Positions 35,929-49,000 of a stretch of 64,000 bases of DNA are shown piece by piece. The notes under the pieces were generated by a model. That model saw only the letters and a list, made by a program, of their open reading frames with translations, searched no databases and was not told where the DNA came from. The stretch is taken from the NCBI GenBank assembly GCA_021904315.1, contig CM038919.1, positions 12,269,666-12,333,665 of the forward strand, in the 5' to 3' direction. The translations under genes and the position numbers were made by a program. The first letter of the stretch is position 1. Each line of letters begins with the position of its first letter. The DNA is from Sphagnum magellanicum (Eukaryota; Streptophyta; Sphagnopsida; Sphagnales; Sphagnaceae).

Positions 35929-37375
35929 ATGCGTTGTTCAAACAGAAAGTGCATTGATCATTTACATACAAGTACGAGCTTCAGAACTGTTTGCCAATAC
36001 CCGGCTGATATGAAAGTTTTATGGCGGGTCCACAACCAGGCCCCAGCTGGTATCATCAAACGTGAATACCAGACCATCACTGGTTTGCTCTTTATGTCAA
36101 TCTTTTGGAAGACATACTCCATGCCTAAATGGCCTGATCATCCATTAACTGCTGATCTGCTGTTCTTGAACTTTCTGAACCCTGAGCAATCGAGTTTTTG
36201 GATCATACGGGATATGGTTGGCTGTATCAGATGCATCATGCCACCATATGTTTATCTGTTCAATTTTGTCGTTCAGCATTTTGGCCGACTCTGATATATA
36301 TTTGTTCTCTAGAATCATATCATATCAGTGAAGATTGCGCAACGTGTATGACCAAATACCACTTGATTCGAATTTCTTAAAAGTCAACTTGGAATGGAAA
36401 CCGCCAAGTGAAGCTTAACTTCAGTTTATCAGGTGTGCAATGGGCCAATGCATAAAGGGTCCTTTGTCTGATGCCCAAGAGTAGATGACACAGGAGATAT
36501 TCTTAGACGCATTCAGGGCTGCTTTCTTTTTGTTGTGGAAGCTACTCATTGCTTCATAATCAGGAGTACGCCAACAGAGTGGACAATTTTTTAAATGTGC
36601 ATGAAAGGTAGATGGGAATGGTATGGCAGGCCGCAGTACCATTGTAAGGTAAAGGTAGTTGCGGTTTTTTGTTCCAAGAAGAAAAGTCCGTGGGACCATT
36701 TTACAGTATGGGTAGAAAATTCTAAAAGTAGTCATTCAGGAAAAGAAGGATTGGGTATGACACAAGCAAGAATCCGTCAGGCGGCTAACATGCCCTTCAT
36801 TGAGGATGTTTTACCAGTTGGCCATTATTTTCAGTCTTAGCACACAAGATGAGAAAAGAGCTGCTAACAATAAATATTGTGTCAACTCTCAAGCTACTGC
36901 GTTTGTGAGAAAGCATGCTCAACTGGAATCTAAATACCATAGTACCTTAATGGATCCAGCACTACTTAAATCAACTTTTTTAAAATTAGTGCACAAAATG
37001 TTTAAAAGTTCAGAATTTAGTAATGGCAATTCGGTCCAAATCTCATTCACCTTCAAATTAGGCATGTCATACAATGCAAATTAAAGAAATGAAATATTAT
37101 CTATTTGGCACAAGATATTTTGATCTGAGAATCATTGTTTCCTAATTTGTCTAGAGGAATGGTTGATCATTGTCTTTATTATTCCCATTTAATCATTGGT
37201 TTGAGACTTTTGATGAAATTTGCAGTAAGTATAGTTCAGGGTAACCTTCAGCGGTTTTTTTATTGTTGCAAAAAGGATAACCAAATTATGAAAAAGAAAT
37301 TACATTGTTCACAAGGTGGAGATGGCTGCCAGACTTGTGGCAAATTTGTTATCATTTCATAAAGTCATGAGAGCA
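35929..37375. other. Unassigned, possibly decayed coding region
   Basis: Balanced base composition and several moderately long frames suggest former coding DNA. On the plus strand, 36595-36837 gives SPWDHFTVWVENSKSSHSGK and EGLGMTQARIRQAANMPFIE, and a frame change near 36840 leads to DEKRAANNKYCVNSQATAFV. Minus-strand frames at 36421-36735 and around 36180-36290 (SAKMLNDKIEQINIWWHDAS) also look protein-like, so the coding strand is not settled. I recognise no family. It may be an old gene fragment or part of an unfamiliar mobile element. Confidence 0.3.
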
Positions 37376-40300
37376 ATTTCCTCTCAATGTCATGTTGGAC
37401 CTTATTGCCAAACAAGAATTCATATAAAGACACATGCAGAAAGAACCAAGAAATGTAACAAGTGAATGGTGTGCATCAAAATGCATGAAAAGTGATTCTT
37501 TTTTTCATTTGTGTCAAAATTATATATAATTTTATAATGTGGGCTGAAACATTGAAAACCAATATTTAATTTGTCAGAGTGCATTTTTCAAAATTAATTA
37601 ATTGTTTGATGTTGAGGTGCGAAATCCATTTAAGCACTTCACTAATAACAAAGGCAATTTGATGAGCTTGCAGGCCTAATTCTTTCCATTTGTGTTACTG
37701 ATCTTTCTCTTCTGCCTTCATCTCAAAGGTGAACCAGCACCTACACTGGTGCCTTCACCTTCTGATCCCTAGTGGCTATATTTAACCCAGGAAATGTCGA
37801 ATTTGTACTTGGAGACCATGATTTAATCTTAGCAAAGGATTTTAGATTGTTAAGAAGCAATGCAAACTTTTTTAGTTTTTTCATTATGGCACCAGTGTGG
37901 GTGCTGGTTTACCCCAGGCAGGTGAAACACAGGAATCCCATCCCTCTCTCAGCTACATGTTTAGCTATATTTTAGAGCAGCTCCAACCATGCTCGCCATG
38001 TGGCCTTGCACAGTATTTCTCACATGGATGATTAGTTATTTAATTATTTTCAACCTCACCCATAAAACAGAAACTGCAAAATGTGGGGAGACTACAAATT
38101 GCAACTCACCTGGACCAATCAAACCCATCTACTCAATCAACACCAGGTGTTAGGCTTTAGTGTGCCTTATTCCAGCCTCCACATCATATACAAAAATGCT
38201 GGGCCAAAACCATTTTGCTGAGTGAAACCCCCATGTTTTGACTTTTCGTTATCAAAATTTTTGCTTACAGCGCATTGGTGTGGTTGCACTTAGTACAACT
38301 TATGCCACAAAATTTAGCCACTCAGGATGGAGAACTCTTTCACAAGTCATATTTCTTAACGTGTCATTAACAAAACCTATAGATCACTGTCTCTGGAGTC
38401 TGAAGCCTCAAGGTGGTACCCAACAGCATATATGTAGTTATTACATCTGAGTTCCTCACCTATGCCATGTTATTCTTTGCACAATGTAGGATTCTTCTTC
38501 AAGATTCCCAATCCTTGTGTCCGTTTCTGCAAAAATCGGATTGAGATTCCAGATTTGATCTCGACAAATAGATATTTGTGAAGCACAAGTCATAGGTCAA
38601 AGGTAGCAAAACCATGCCAGCTGAGATTTTTATGTTATAGATGAGTTCAATTGGTATCACTCTCAGCGGCTAACTTGTGACATGTGTCATTATGACATGT
38701 TGCCAAGCCACAATATCAATGTATAATTCACTTTGACATGCTGAGACAAGATGCTCTAGGTCGCCCATAGGCTCCAAGCTTCATTGTCATTGCCCTGTAT
38801 TCACATCAGCTCCATGCTAACTACTCACACTAACCATGCTCCAACTATGCATGGTCATGACTGAAGTGCAGATGTAAAAAAGGTTTGCGTCCATCATTGT
38901 TATTGTTCCCCTCACATTCCTAATCTTTGCGTTGCCCCTTCAGCATTGATGCTTTGTTCATAACTGAACACATCAAATTGCAATTTGGGCAATATCTTAC
39001 ACAATTTAACTTACCATCATTGACTTCCTTTCTTACTTCAAACATGCAAAATCAACCATAAAAAGTCATTGAGACGGCACTGACTTGTGTACATATTAAA
39101 AGTGCCTACGAAGGATGTTCCAAGTTCCTAAGGAATTGTTTCATGTTCAGAGTTGGACATAACTTCCTTTGTGCTAAAACTGTCAATATTATAGATTATG
39201 AGAATGTGTATAAACAATATTCCAATGCATTATAATAGCATTTGGCAATATTGATCCAACAAGCTAGAGAATTTTAGGTCATAAAATATAATTGTGTATG
39301 GATAATTATCTTGAATATTGTTCACCTCACCAATAAATAATATTTTTTTGTCTTGGGGTCTATTGAAGGGTCGCAAAACTCCACCATGGCAAACTTGCAA
39401 ATATTATATTCCATTTTCATTGTACTTATAGCATAATGTTATGAGCAAGTATTTTCCACAATGACATGTTACTTGATGTATTTCAAAGCTTCCACTACTT
39501 GGACTCAATCATGAAGAGCTCTAGAAGCACCTTAGGCCTGTGAAGTTTATGATATGTAGTATCTTTGGAATTATCAGTAATATCATTTTGTGTTTACATC
39601 CGTTGGGATTAGGTCTTTAAAGGGGATCTTTGATCTAAGATGATTTATGTTTCAATGATCTGATAAAAAATAACATGTGGAAAATTTGGGAACGTAGTAA
39701 AACTTTAATTGAACATAATCAAATGCCCAAATTGGTCCCATGAGGACCATGGGACTTATCTTGAAATTGCTTTAAATAATCCTACAACTATTACAATTAC
39801 CAAGGATAGGCATTTCAATGACATAAATGTGTGAATATTGCAAAAAAACCCTTATACAAATACTTTCACCACCAAACAATTAGCATTTTTGTTGAAGAGG
39901 AGATCTATTTCCTTGTGATTGGAAGATGATAAACTCATGGCTTTCAAAGATAGAAATTTATTTCCATTGATGAAGGTTGATTGAAACATCAAAAGGGAAT
40001 TAACCTAGACCTATTCAAAGGGTCGTGCCTAAATGTGATGAAACCTTCACTAAATTAATTACCAACAATTCTCATTTCCTCACTTATGAAAAGGGTTATC
40101 AATTTTTTAAAATGAATTGATTATGAGGTTAAGTTGTTTTTTCATCTCTCTCTTCCTTGTTTTTTTAAAAAATGAATAGCACATTTGTTTAGTTTTGTGT
40201 CTGATCTTTTCTATCATAATTTGATCATGTTCATTATTGCCTAGATGTCTTGTTAATTGTATTTCATTGGAATCTTTCAAACAAGTGTACTTTGGTAATT

Positions 40301-40430
40301 ATCATGTATATTCTATGATTGTCTTCTAGCAAATGTAACATTTTTTTTATGATATTGAGTAAGTTGTTTGTATATTCTATTGTGTTGTATTTTCAATTTT
40401 GTGTAGATATTTTCCAATTTCAATTTAAAA
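37376..40430. other. AT-rich DNA without genes
   Basis: No open frame with support, no RNA gene and no element ends that I can identify. Confidence 0.6.
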
Positions 40431-40469
40431 TGTAGGTGTTGGTGCTCTTGATTCAATAACTAATTTGCT

Positions 40470-41560
40470 TCAATGGTGGGCTAGTGATATAATGCTTCTA
40501 AGTCAACCTATACACATGGTGAAGATTTTTGAAAATATATTGACATTTAGGGAGTCATCAAGGTTTTTGAATTCATTGTGAGTTCAAGTTCATTTTTCAA
40601 ATTATTAGTCTTCCAATCACTATAAAATTATTTTAATGACTTTAGGTATACATCCATCTAGTTTTGTGATTATCTACTAATATGATTATGTGGTTGTTGG
40701 TTCTCCCAAGTTGCTAAATAACTTATTTTGGTGGATTTTAGATATGATTATGCTATCGAAACCTATACATATGATAGAGATTTTGGAAAGGTTATCGACT
40801 TTCAGTGGGTCAATAGGGTGTTGAACTTAGTACGAAGTTCAAGCTAGATATATTTTCATGGTTGTCTTCCAACTCAATAACAATTCTAGTTCATGATCTC
40901 ACGTTAGTAAATATATTATTTCAATTATGCCATGTTCCTTCAATTTCATTTGATCAATATTGGGTTTATACTAGACTTGCATTATGATTGTTTAGTTCAT
41001 TTGATCTTAAGGATCTTGATCTATTTATATGTTTGCAAATCTTATGTTAACTTCATTCTAGAATTTCATTTGTTGAGTACTAGCTACTAATAGACCTCAT
41101 GTATTGTTGACTACTGTAAATTGACATGGCTACTTAGATCAACTGATTTATAACACTCCATTCCATTGTGAGTCTTTGTCAATTTTCACAGTTATATTCC
41201 ATGCTAGTTGTAATGGTATTTCAAGGATCTTGCATACATGGAACTCAAATTGTAGGACTCTTGGTTTTGAATTTCAATGAAACATTACTTGGTTTTTAAA
41301 CTATGTGACTTTAGGTAAACCTAGCACCTACTTAGCTATAATGGTATTTCTATCATGCTCTACAAACATTTTGGGTACTTTCTTAATGCTATTGACTTTC
41401 AGTGAGTCATAAGGGGAAAATTTGGAAAGGATAGTGACATTCAATAAATCAACTTATGGTTTTGGGAAAGGCCATTGACTTTCAGTGGGTAACAACAATT
41501 TTTGGAATCGTTAGTGACATTCAGTAGGTCAATATAAAAAATTAAAATCAATGTGAAATT
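40470..41560. repeat. Diverged repeat with GACTTTCAGTGGGTCA core
   Basis: Two segments about 245 bp apart (about 40475-40600 and 40720-40845) share the order CTATACAYATGRT, GATTTT, TTGAC or TCGAC, a GGGTCA-like core and GAAGTTCAAG-like sequence. Further single cores (TTGACTTTCAGTGGGT and variants) recur near 41393, 41428, 41468 and 41504. Stop-filled in all frames. Confidence 0.55.
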
Positions 41561-42780
41561 CATTTGGTTATTTTTCCATGGTTGTCCTCTTGTTCAATTG
41601 TGAGTTTATTTCAATTATCATGAATATATTTTTCAGTTCTGTGTTCATCTATTCCTAGTTTAATTAAACTTATTAGTATTTGACTACTAACAAGTTTTTG
41701 GCAATATTTAATTTTTGTGGGAGGAATTGGGATCTTGCAAAACTTGACCATGGTTAAGATAATCTTCCATGGTCAGCAATTTTTCTATAAGTAAATGCAC
41801 ATTGATGGTCAGTTCCTGACCATGTCCATGAGTATTGAGGCCCTACTCTTATTTGCTTATAATTCCCTTGATTTGGATATTTAAGCTTCTTTCACTATTG
41901 ATATTGGTGGCAATGCCTATGTTGGTGGGATGGAAGCTCAAGGTATTACCTTTTTAATGAAAATACTTTCAATTTTAACCTCATCAAGTTTCAGTTTGGC
42001 AACATTGATTTTGAACAACTAGATGGTTCTACATAGTTGAATTTGACAACATTGGAGTATGTATACACTTGTTCAACTTTTATGATTATCTTCTAGTTGA
42101 AATGTAGTGGTGTACGATCTTGAATGTACCTTACTTGAGTCTTTGTCCATCTCCTTCCAAGTTGATTCAATCATGGCCGGTATTGGGGTTCCTATTTGGT
42201 TGGTTTTGATTTTTTGGGTTTATGGTGGGTTGGTGAAACCATGTTTTTGATCTAGAGCATGGGGGTTTTTTGGAACATTTGTATAGTTTCAATGGGTCAC
42301 TAGTCCAATGGTTGAGACCATGATGAGTCATGAGTGTTATGTTCTTTAACTTTGGAACTTGTTGATTTCCTCATTTTCAAAGATTAAGGGTGATGTTTAG
42401 TTTAATTTATTTAATATTTCTAATCTAGACTTTACTAAAACTATACATTTGAAGTGGAATGTGCTTTAGTTCAAGGATGCAAGAGGGTACATTTGTCAAG
42501 TTACACATTTGTCAAGTTTGCAAAGCTTTTGCATGCACTTAGTATAAGCCAGATTTGGTATAACTTAGTGGACCAATAACTTGAATTGTGATTTGACTAT
42601 CCTAGCAGGACTCTTTATATGAATTATTTATTTTCATCTTTCTACCAAGAGTTCTTTTTGGTTATACATCATGTAATTGTGCTTGCTCCTATGCATTTGG
42701 CAGCTGAATTGAATCAATCCATATCTTGTTCCATTATTCTAACTTAAAACTTGGGCATGGTGATGCAGATGGAATTTTTC
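41561..42780. other. AT-rich DNA without genes
   Basis: Nothing recognisable. A single diverged copy of the GGGTCA core of the preceding repeat occurs near 42290. Confidence 0.5.
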
Positions 42781-42789
42781 AACGTTTTT

Positions 42790-44643
42790 AAAAAGCGCGT
42801 CCATTTGTGATTATAGGCAAGCGAATGTTTGATTCATTATGTTCATTTTGGGTTAAGAAAATGAAGGAACACAATGTATGTTGTTGCATTTATCACATAG
42901 AACTATAGGAGTTGAGAGTTGGTTTTAACTACATGTGCCAAAAATTTGGATTACACATAGACTCTCAACGTGAATGTGATTATGAGGCCGTATGTGCCTC
43001 TGTTGAAGATTTTGGTATTGGTTGTATGGGTTCACATGGCATTTATCCTGGGTTGATTGCATTGTGGGAAGCTATAGTTTATCCCAAGGACTCCCATTCA
43101 GAATGGCATGCCTAGGATTGTGACTTTGAGAGAGAACTTAGCAATTTGTCCAATTGAGGAGGATGGATCATCATCTTCCCTAATATCTTGGAAACATTTT
43201 AGTATGGAAACCATTGTAATTAAGAAAGATGAGGAGAGGAAGAAGTTGAAATTGATCTACAAGTCCACAAAGAGCAATGAGCTTATTGAGTACTTGAAGC
43301 CAAAGTTGCAGTATTTTGTTTGTCACAATTTCATTACAAGGTGGCAAGACTAGAAGTTCAGAAATTGCCTTGAGAATTTTCCAAATGACACTATTGTTTC
43401 AGTAATTGATTTTGCCAAGAATTATAGTTTTGAGATTCAGAATGAGGTACAGTCTATGCATTGGCATAGTTACCATATCACAATCCTTATGCATATAACC
43501 TGGAAGAGGAATCCAAATGCTATTTTGGATGATGAGGATTCAAAGACTATGATGAGGTACCATTTTTATATATCTGATGAGAAAACCCATGACAGTTATT
43601 TGGTACAACATTGTTTACTTTTGCATTGGGAGGATATTATGAAGAGTGGCTTCACACCAGAGGCACACTAGATATGGTCTGACGTTTGCAGCTCTCAATT
43701 CAAAAGCAAGATACCACTGTATTTTGTCAATTGATACCCTCATCTAACAAGTGGTTTCTTATGTATGTGGAGCTTCTTTGGCTCAGGACATGGAAAGGGT
43801 CCTCATGATGGGGTAGATGCAGTTTTGAAGCAGTTTATTAGACAAGTTCAGCTTGATGTTGAAGCTCATGAACTCCAGAATGCAGAACATGTAGTGGCAT
43901 TCCTTGGGGATCGTTTGAGTCAATGACCAAAATCATCATATTCAGGGGAGTAGAGGACAGTTAGCCGTACCTTTTGGCACATTAAACCATCTGATGTGGC
44001 TAGGGTTTCTGAATGCACATGTTATACCATAAAGGGGATGAGGGATGTGCATTTGGTATGATCTATTGGTGCCATGCATGGGAACAAGCTACTGAAAAAA
44101 AACCTTAACTTGCTTTTGTTGTTTTTGTGTGGATTCTAATTTCTTAGATTATGAAAATCTGCCATCGACCAACCAGTGGGAGCTTGAGGTACTCATTCCT
44201 AACAATGTTGGCTATGTACGGGTGCCATTGAAGATGCCATTGAGGAAGAGAACTGGGATGAATTTGGACTTGATGGTGATAACCTTGCTTCTTGCATTTC
44301 CTTGGGGGACAACTTTGTTGTGAACTCAAAAGAAGGAAACATAGAAGGGGTGGACTTCTACATCTTACTATGCACCAAGATAGTCTTCACTTTCTCAAAA
44401 CCTTTCACTTGTCCTTGGGGGCAACAATTCAGCGTTGGTGACATGGTCGTGGGTGGGAAATACTATCAGAAGTGGGGTCGTTCAGAATCCTCATATGTTC
44501 TATTGAGTTCTAATGTTGCTTTTATTCATGTATGCCACATTAGGGCAATCAAATTTCCAATGTTGCCAGTAGACCGCAGGGAAATGATTTGGTGTACAGG
44601 TTTCCTGAATATGCAGAAGATGGAATTAGGCAGAGAATTGTAG
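42790..44643 (+). pseudogene. Decayed transposase-like gene of an uncharacterised eukaryotic family
   Basis: The plus strand carries, mostly in one frame from 43108 onward, motifs in a fixed order: VIDFAKNYSFEIQNEVQSMH near 43408-43467, YISDEKTHDS near 43569, WSDVCSSQFKS near 43676, and FFGSGHGKGPHDG near 43772. The C-terminal block (about 44240-44580) reads GDNFVV...GVDFY...CPWGQQF...KYYQKWG...RAIKFPM. An upstream piece (42840-43100) reads VKKMKEHNVCCCIYHIEL and is one frame apart. I recall uncharacterised proteins with these motifs from bryophytes and lycophytes and, for the central part, from invertebrates. The spaced Asp residues suggest a DDE-type nuclease, but this is inference. Stops occur at about 43352, 43669, 43726, 43924, 43948 and 44058, so it is inactive. 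Confidence 0.65.
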
Positions 44644-45004
44644 CCATTGAACTGTAATCCAGTCTTTGAGATCATTGGTTTACATTCTAGTCTTAATATT
44701 GATAATTTTTGTTGCACTGGGAATTTTTGAGCTATTTTTGAGTCTATCCATGTTGGGCTCTATAGATTTCTTAAAATTGTTATGGTGGGCAGGGATTCAT
44801 TTGTCAAAACTTCTAGACTTTGTGACCTTCAAAGGTGGGTAGGTGCTTCAAGGAATACTGATGTTGAATTTCTTGTTGTCTTAATGGGACGAACCATGTG
44901 GCAGAAGGGTTTAATTGTATCTGCTGCACTTGGGATACCAAGATTTTGGTCTCTAGAAGAGAGTTAGTACCTGGACTATTTTCAATTGTGATGTCATCAT
45001 GTTC
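44644..45004 (+). other. Spacer between pseudogene and duplicated segment
   Basis: A few short frames but no recognisable domain. It may be the 3' end of the preceding mobile gene. Confidence 0.35.
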
Positions 45005-45440
45005 TGAGTTGCCCAGCCGCAAGTCAGGAATCTCCAGGCATGTTCTATATCTGTCTTCCATTCTGATCGATTCCTGCAAGAAGTCTTGCTTAAGACATGG
45101 AATCTAGAGGACTGGATATTATATATCATATCAAGTTTTCTTGGATCCTTGATGAGCTTCATCATCATCATCATCATCATCACGGAGATTGTTATGGAAT
45201 TGCTCATTGCAACGGAAGACAGATCTTTCCTGGACGTGCTCAATTAATTGCAACAAACTTCTACATGCTGGGTTGCTCGGCCGCAGATCAGGAGTCTGGT
45301 ATGATCTCTTTGTGTTCCATTTTGTGATTGATTCCTGCAAGACTTGCTCATTATTGAAGACATGGAATGTCGAGGACTGGATATTATATAACTTTGGTTG
45401 GATCCTTGATGATGAGCTTCATCATCATGGAGATTGCTGC
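45005..45440. repeat. Direct duplication with an expanded (ATC)n tract
   Basis: Two diverged copies, about 45009-45195 and 45275-45440, share GTTGC(C/T)C(A/G)GCCGCA, GATTCCTGCAAG, AAGACATGGAAT, GAGGACTGGATATTATAT and TTGGATCCTTGATGA in the same order. In the first copy an (ATC)n tract (about 45160-45182) has expanded; the second has only about four units. Non-coding. Confidence 0.8.
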
Positions 45441-46037
45441 TTGCATTTGATAATAATTATAGACCTCCGATGCATGATTTGTAGTGAAGAGTTTGTTCTC
45501 TCGAATGACTGTATTCTTGTTCGCGTAACTCTCAGATCCAAGACGCTTGCAATGTACCTATGTGTTTCAAGATCAAAGGTGTTCTCTCCCTGCATCCTTT
45601 TCGCATTCCAAGAAAATCTGCGAACCTGCAACCCTAGCGTCTGGATGCTGGAGGATTTGTAAGGTTCTTCTTCTTCACCTAGTACGCTACTGATTCAGAA
45701 CAAGATAAGAGAGAAAATAATTTATAATATACCTGTTCAGTTTTGCAGCTTCGAAGAAAAAGAAAGAAAAAAAACGATTTCACGTTTTCTTCGTCATGCA
45801 GGAGAGGAGCACAAGGAGTAGCGCAATTCTCTGCCACGTCAGAAGTTGAAAATGTGTTCACAGTTGCTCGTCTCGATGGACACAATGTTGTTGTCGTCGT
45901 CGTCGTCGTCATTGTTCTTGTTCTCTAGAAAGCAGCACTTGGAGTTGTGTGTGGTGGAGCAGTAGATTGCTAAGTGTTGAGAAAGAAAGAGAAAGGGGTT
46001 GCCGGCCTTCTTCACTCGTGAGTCGTGAGCTCTGCAT
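45441..46037 (+). promoter_or_regulatory. Probable promoter and 5' UTR of the coiled-coil gene
   Basis: The 600 bp before the ATG at 46038 are less AT-rich than the flanks. They hold an ACGT-core element GCCACGTCAG at about 45833-45842, of the type bound by plant bZIP factors, and a (GTC)n tract at 45890-45910. An AT-rich TTTATAATATA lies near 45721. No transcription start can be set from sequence. Confidence 0.35.
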
Positions 46038-49000
46038 ATGGCGTTTGTGCCGTTCAACAGGAAGATGGTGAGGACGGCAGCATCATCAAAGCCAGCAGCT
46101 CAAGCGAAAAGCCTTCCGTTCATGAGCTTGGTTGATGCTTCTTCCATCCAACGCGAGGACGATGAACCAGAGCAAATGATGCGTGAGCTTTCCATCGGGG
46201 ATCAAGTGCAAACGGAGAATTTCAACCAAAAAAACGTATAACAAGTGTTGGTACATGACATTGCTCTTCGTCCCAATTTTGATGATGTGCGTGTGATCCT
46301 TCTTGCTGCATTTCCCTAAGCTTCAACCTACTTTGCATTTCCAGCTGAGCTTCAAACCTTCTCATTTCTTGAGCTTCAACATGGCCAAGAGTAATTTTGT
46401 TCATCACAGAAATGCCAATGGCTACTATGCTTGTTCTTGTTCTTAAAGATGCACAAGCATTGGATTTGATTGCCCTTGGAAGAATTTCCCTGTCTGCACC
46501 AAGTCTACGACAATTTCTTCTCCAGGAAGAGATTCTGAAAGATTTTTTGTTTGTTTGTTTGTTTGTGTCTGTCTGGAGTGTGGCAGTTGAAGCATCTGCA
46601 TTTACAGCTCATGGAGTTGAATGCACAACTTAAGGATGCCTTCTTGCAGCTCCAAGAAGAGAAGGTACTAGGCAGCCATACCGTAGGCAATACCAAAACC
46701 CATTTGCACCTCATTTGTTTACAAACATCTCCCCAACATTATATATCTTTTGTTTGATTTCTTTTCTCTTCAGAGGTGGGACTGTTCTGTTCATTTTCTG
46801 ATTTCAAGCTTCTTGATACCCTTTTTGTTGTATTTCTCTTTCTTCCAAGTGCAATTGTTGTGTCCCTTTTCTGATTTCAAGCTTCTTCTTGTAGAAGAAT
46901 CTGTTGGGGCATTATAGGATGAGCATACAAGTCCATGCTCATGATCCTCCCAGCTCCATCTTTCTTTGGAAATCAATGTATATTTTCTTCCTTCCTATAG
47001 CCCTTTGAAGGCAATCAAATGTCCTACTTTGTGGTGTGAAATTATTTCCATGTGATGCTGAGCTTGAAGCTTTGAAATTCATGTAACTACAGTTATACAT
47101 TGCCATAGAATGTGCACCCTAACATTGCTTTGTATTTACAAGGTTGGTCACAAAAACAGCTGTTGATTCTGTGATCTTATGGGCTATGGATTTGGTCATG
47201 ACCTAGGAAGCATTTGTAAAAGCAGCCATACAGGCTGGTGAATTAAAGCAAGACATGGTGCAGCTGCTTGCAAGCATGGAAGAACTTGTAATTTTCTTTT
47301 CATCCTCCCTCAATCACTAGTACTTCAATCTCTTCATCTCTCTCTAATGGTGTAGTCTTGTCATTACCACACATGATTTTTCCTTGGAATGACCTCAAGT
47401 TCCTTTGCCTCATGTTCTGACACAAAACAAATCTTTGAGCTTGATATCCTAGGTCTTGAAAATTGAGATGCAGCTTGTGTTCACAGTCTTGGAAGAGTAT
47501 TAATAATGTCTTTTTCTATAAAAGATTCTGTCGTGTCTTTTATAGAAAAAGACATTATTAATACAATATTAATAATTTGTATCTGTATTAATACTGTCTT
47601 TTTCCCAATCTATTGTGTCATCCTAATAATCCTACAGAAAGAGTATTCGGATCTGATGACAGAGGTTGAGGGCCTCCACACACAGCTAAATGATGCACTG
47701 AACAGGAACCATGAAACTTTCACGAATTTGGCTTTGTCCAGATAACACCTATGGGCATAGTGAAAGTCATGTTTGAATATTCTATCATCTCTAGTCTTCT
47801 TCAAAATAGCAGAACATTTTCAACCTCTAGAATATTAGATGCAAGGACCCATCCAGTAATAAACTAGAAGACCCATAAAAATTGCTTATGATTTCTAACA
47901 ATGTCAAACTATTCCAGACCTTGAGCGCATCTGCAATAACCTGAAGGGAATTGCCAACAGAGATGCAAAATGAGTATGAGAATCAGCTGGAGCAATTGAA
48001 AAATACAGTTCACAAGCTTAGAAGTCAACAGGAGAAAGACCACATTGATCAGGGAAATTGCCTGGAGGATGCCAAGGTTATCACATCTATCTCTTCATAA
48101 ACCTTGCCATATTGTTTTGACTGCAATATCTTCAAGAATTCTAGAGGAGTCTCATTTTATAGCTACTTGGAATTGTCATGGTTCATGTCCTCAGGTTGCA
48201 TCCCAGAGACAGAGTGATCATATGGAAACTGCTCTCCACCTACTTTTGGAGTCTGGATCCATTGGCATAATTGGTGTACGAAGTTTCTATTAGAAGCAAA
48301 CAATGCTCAATTGCTGCAAAATCCACTTGCCATTCAGCAATTGAGTCCATGATTTGCAATGTTTGACTTTACTTTGTGAGGGGCAGGGAACCAGAGGATG
48401 TGGGAAGCTGAAAAAGGAGAACTCAAGTCCAAAGAATGGATTGCTGCTGATGAGCATAGGAAGAAGCTATCACACAAGAACCATTATTTGCAAAGAGTTG
48501 TGTGGGTGTTCCCTGATCTTCACATCCCTTTTTGTCAATTCCAGTTGATGTAACTGTCAACAAAGCCAAATCGTGGTGAATAAAACTTGTGAGAATGCGT
48601 GTCCAACTCACCCTTTATCAGAGTGGAAGATGATGACATTGAAAGAAGTGCCCTTGTACGTTCAGAAACAATTTTGCAACTAAAAGCTTTTTCTGTGAAC
48701 AATTACAGAAACTGAAGGAAAGGAACAAAGTGTTCGCAACAATGACAGTTGAACATAACCAGCTGTTGATTCAACTTGGGGAGATAGAAACTCATCTCAG
48801 CATCACACAAACAACAAAACTGGTAGGCTGCCTGTAACTTCACTCACAATATAAGAAAGTTGTCACAAACATTAGTCAATCACAAATAAGATGTTTTTAC
48901 GCAAGAGAAGTTGGCTCAAGGCAATTAGAAAAATCAAATGGTGTGGAGTTTGTAAGCACCAACATACATACATGCAGATGCTTACAAAGTCCATGACCAA

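Noticed and set aside
46409..46633. Additional exon of the coiled-coil gene
   Set aside because: It has an acceptor-like start and some coding character, but it meets a stop in the required phase and lacks a donor.
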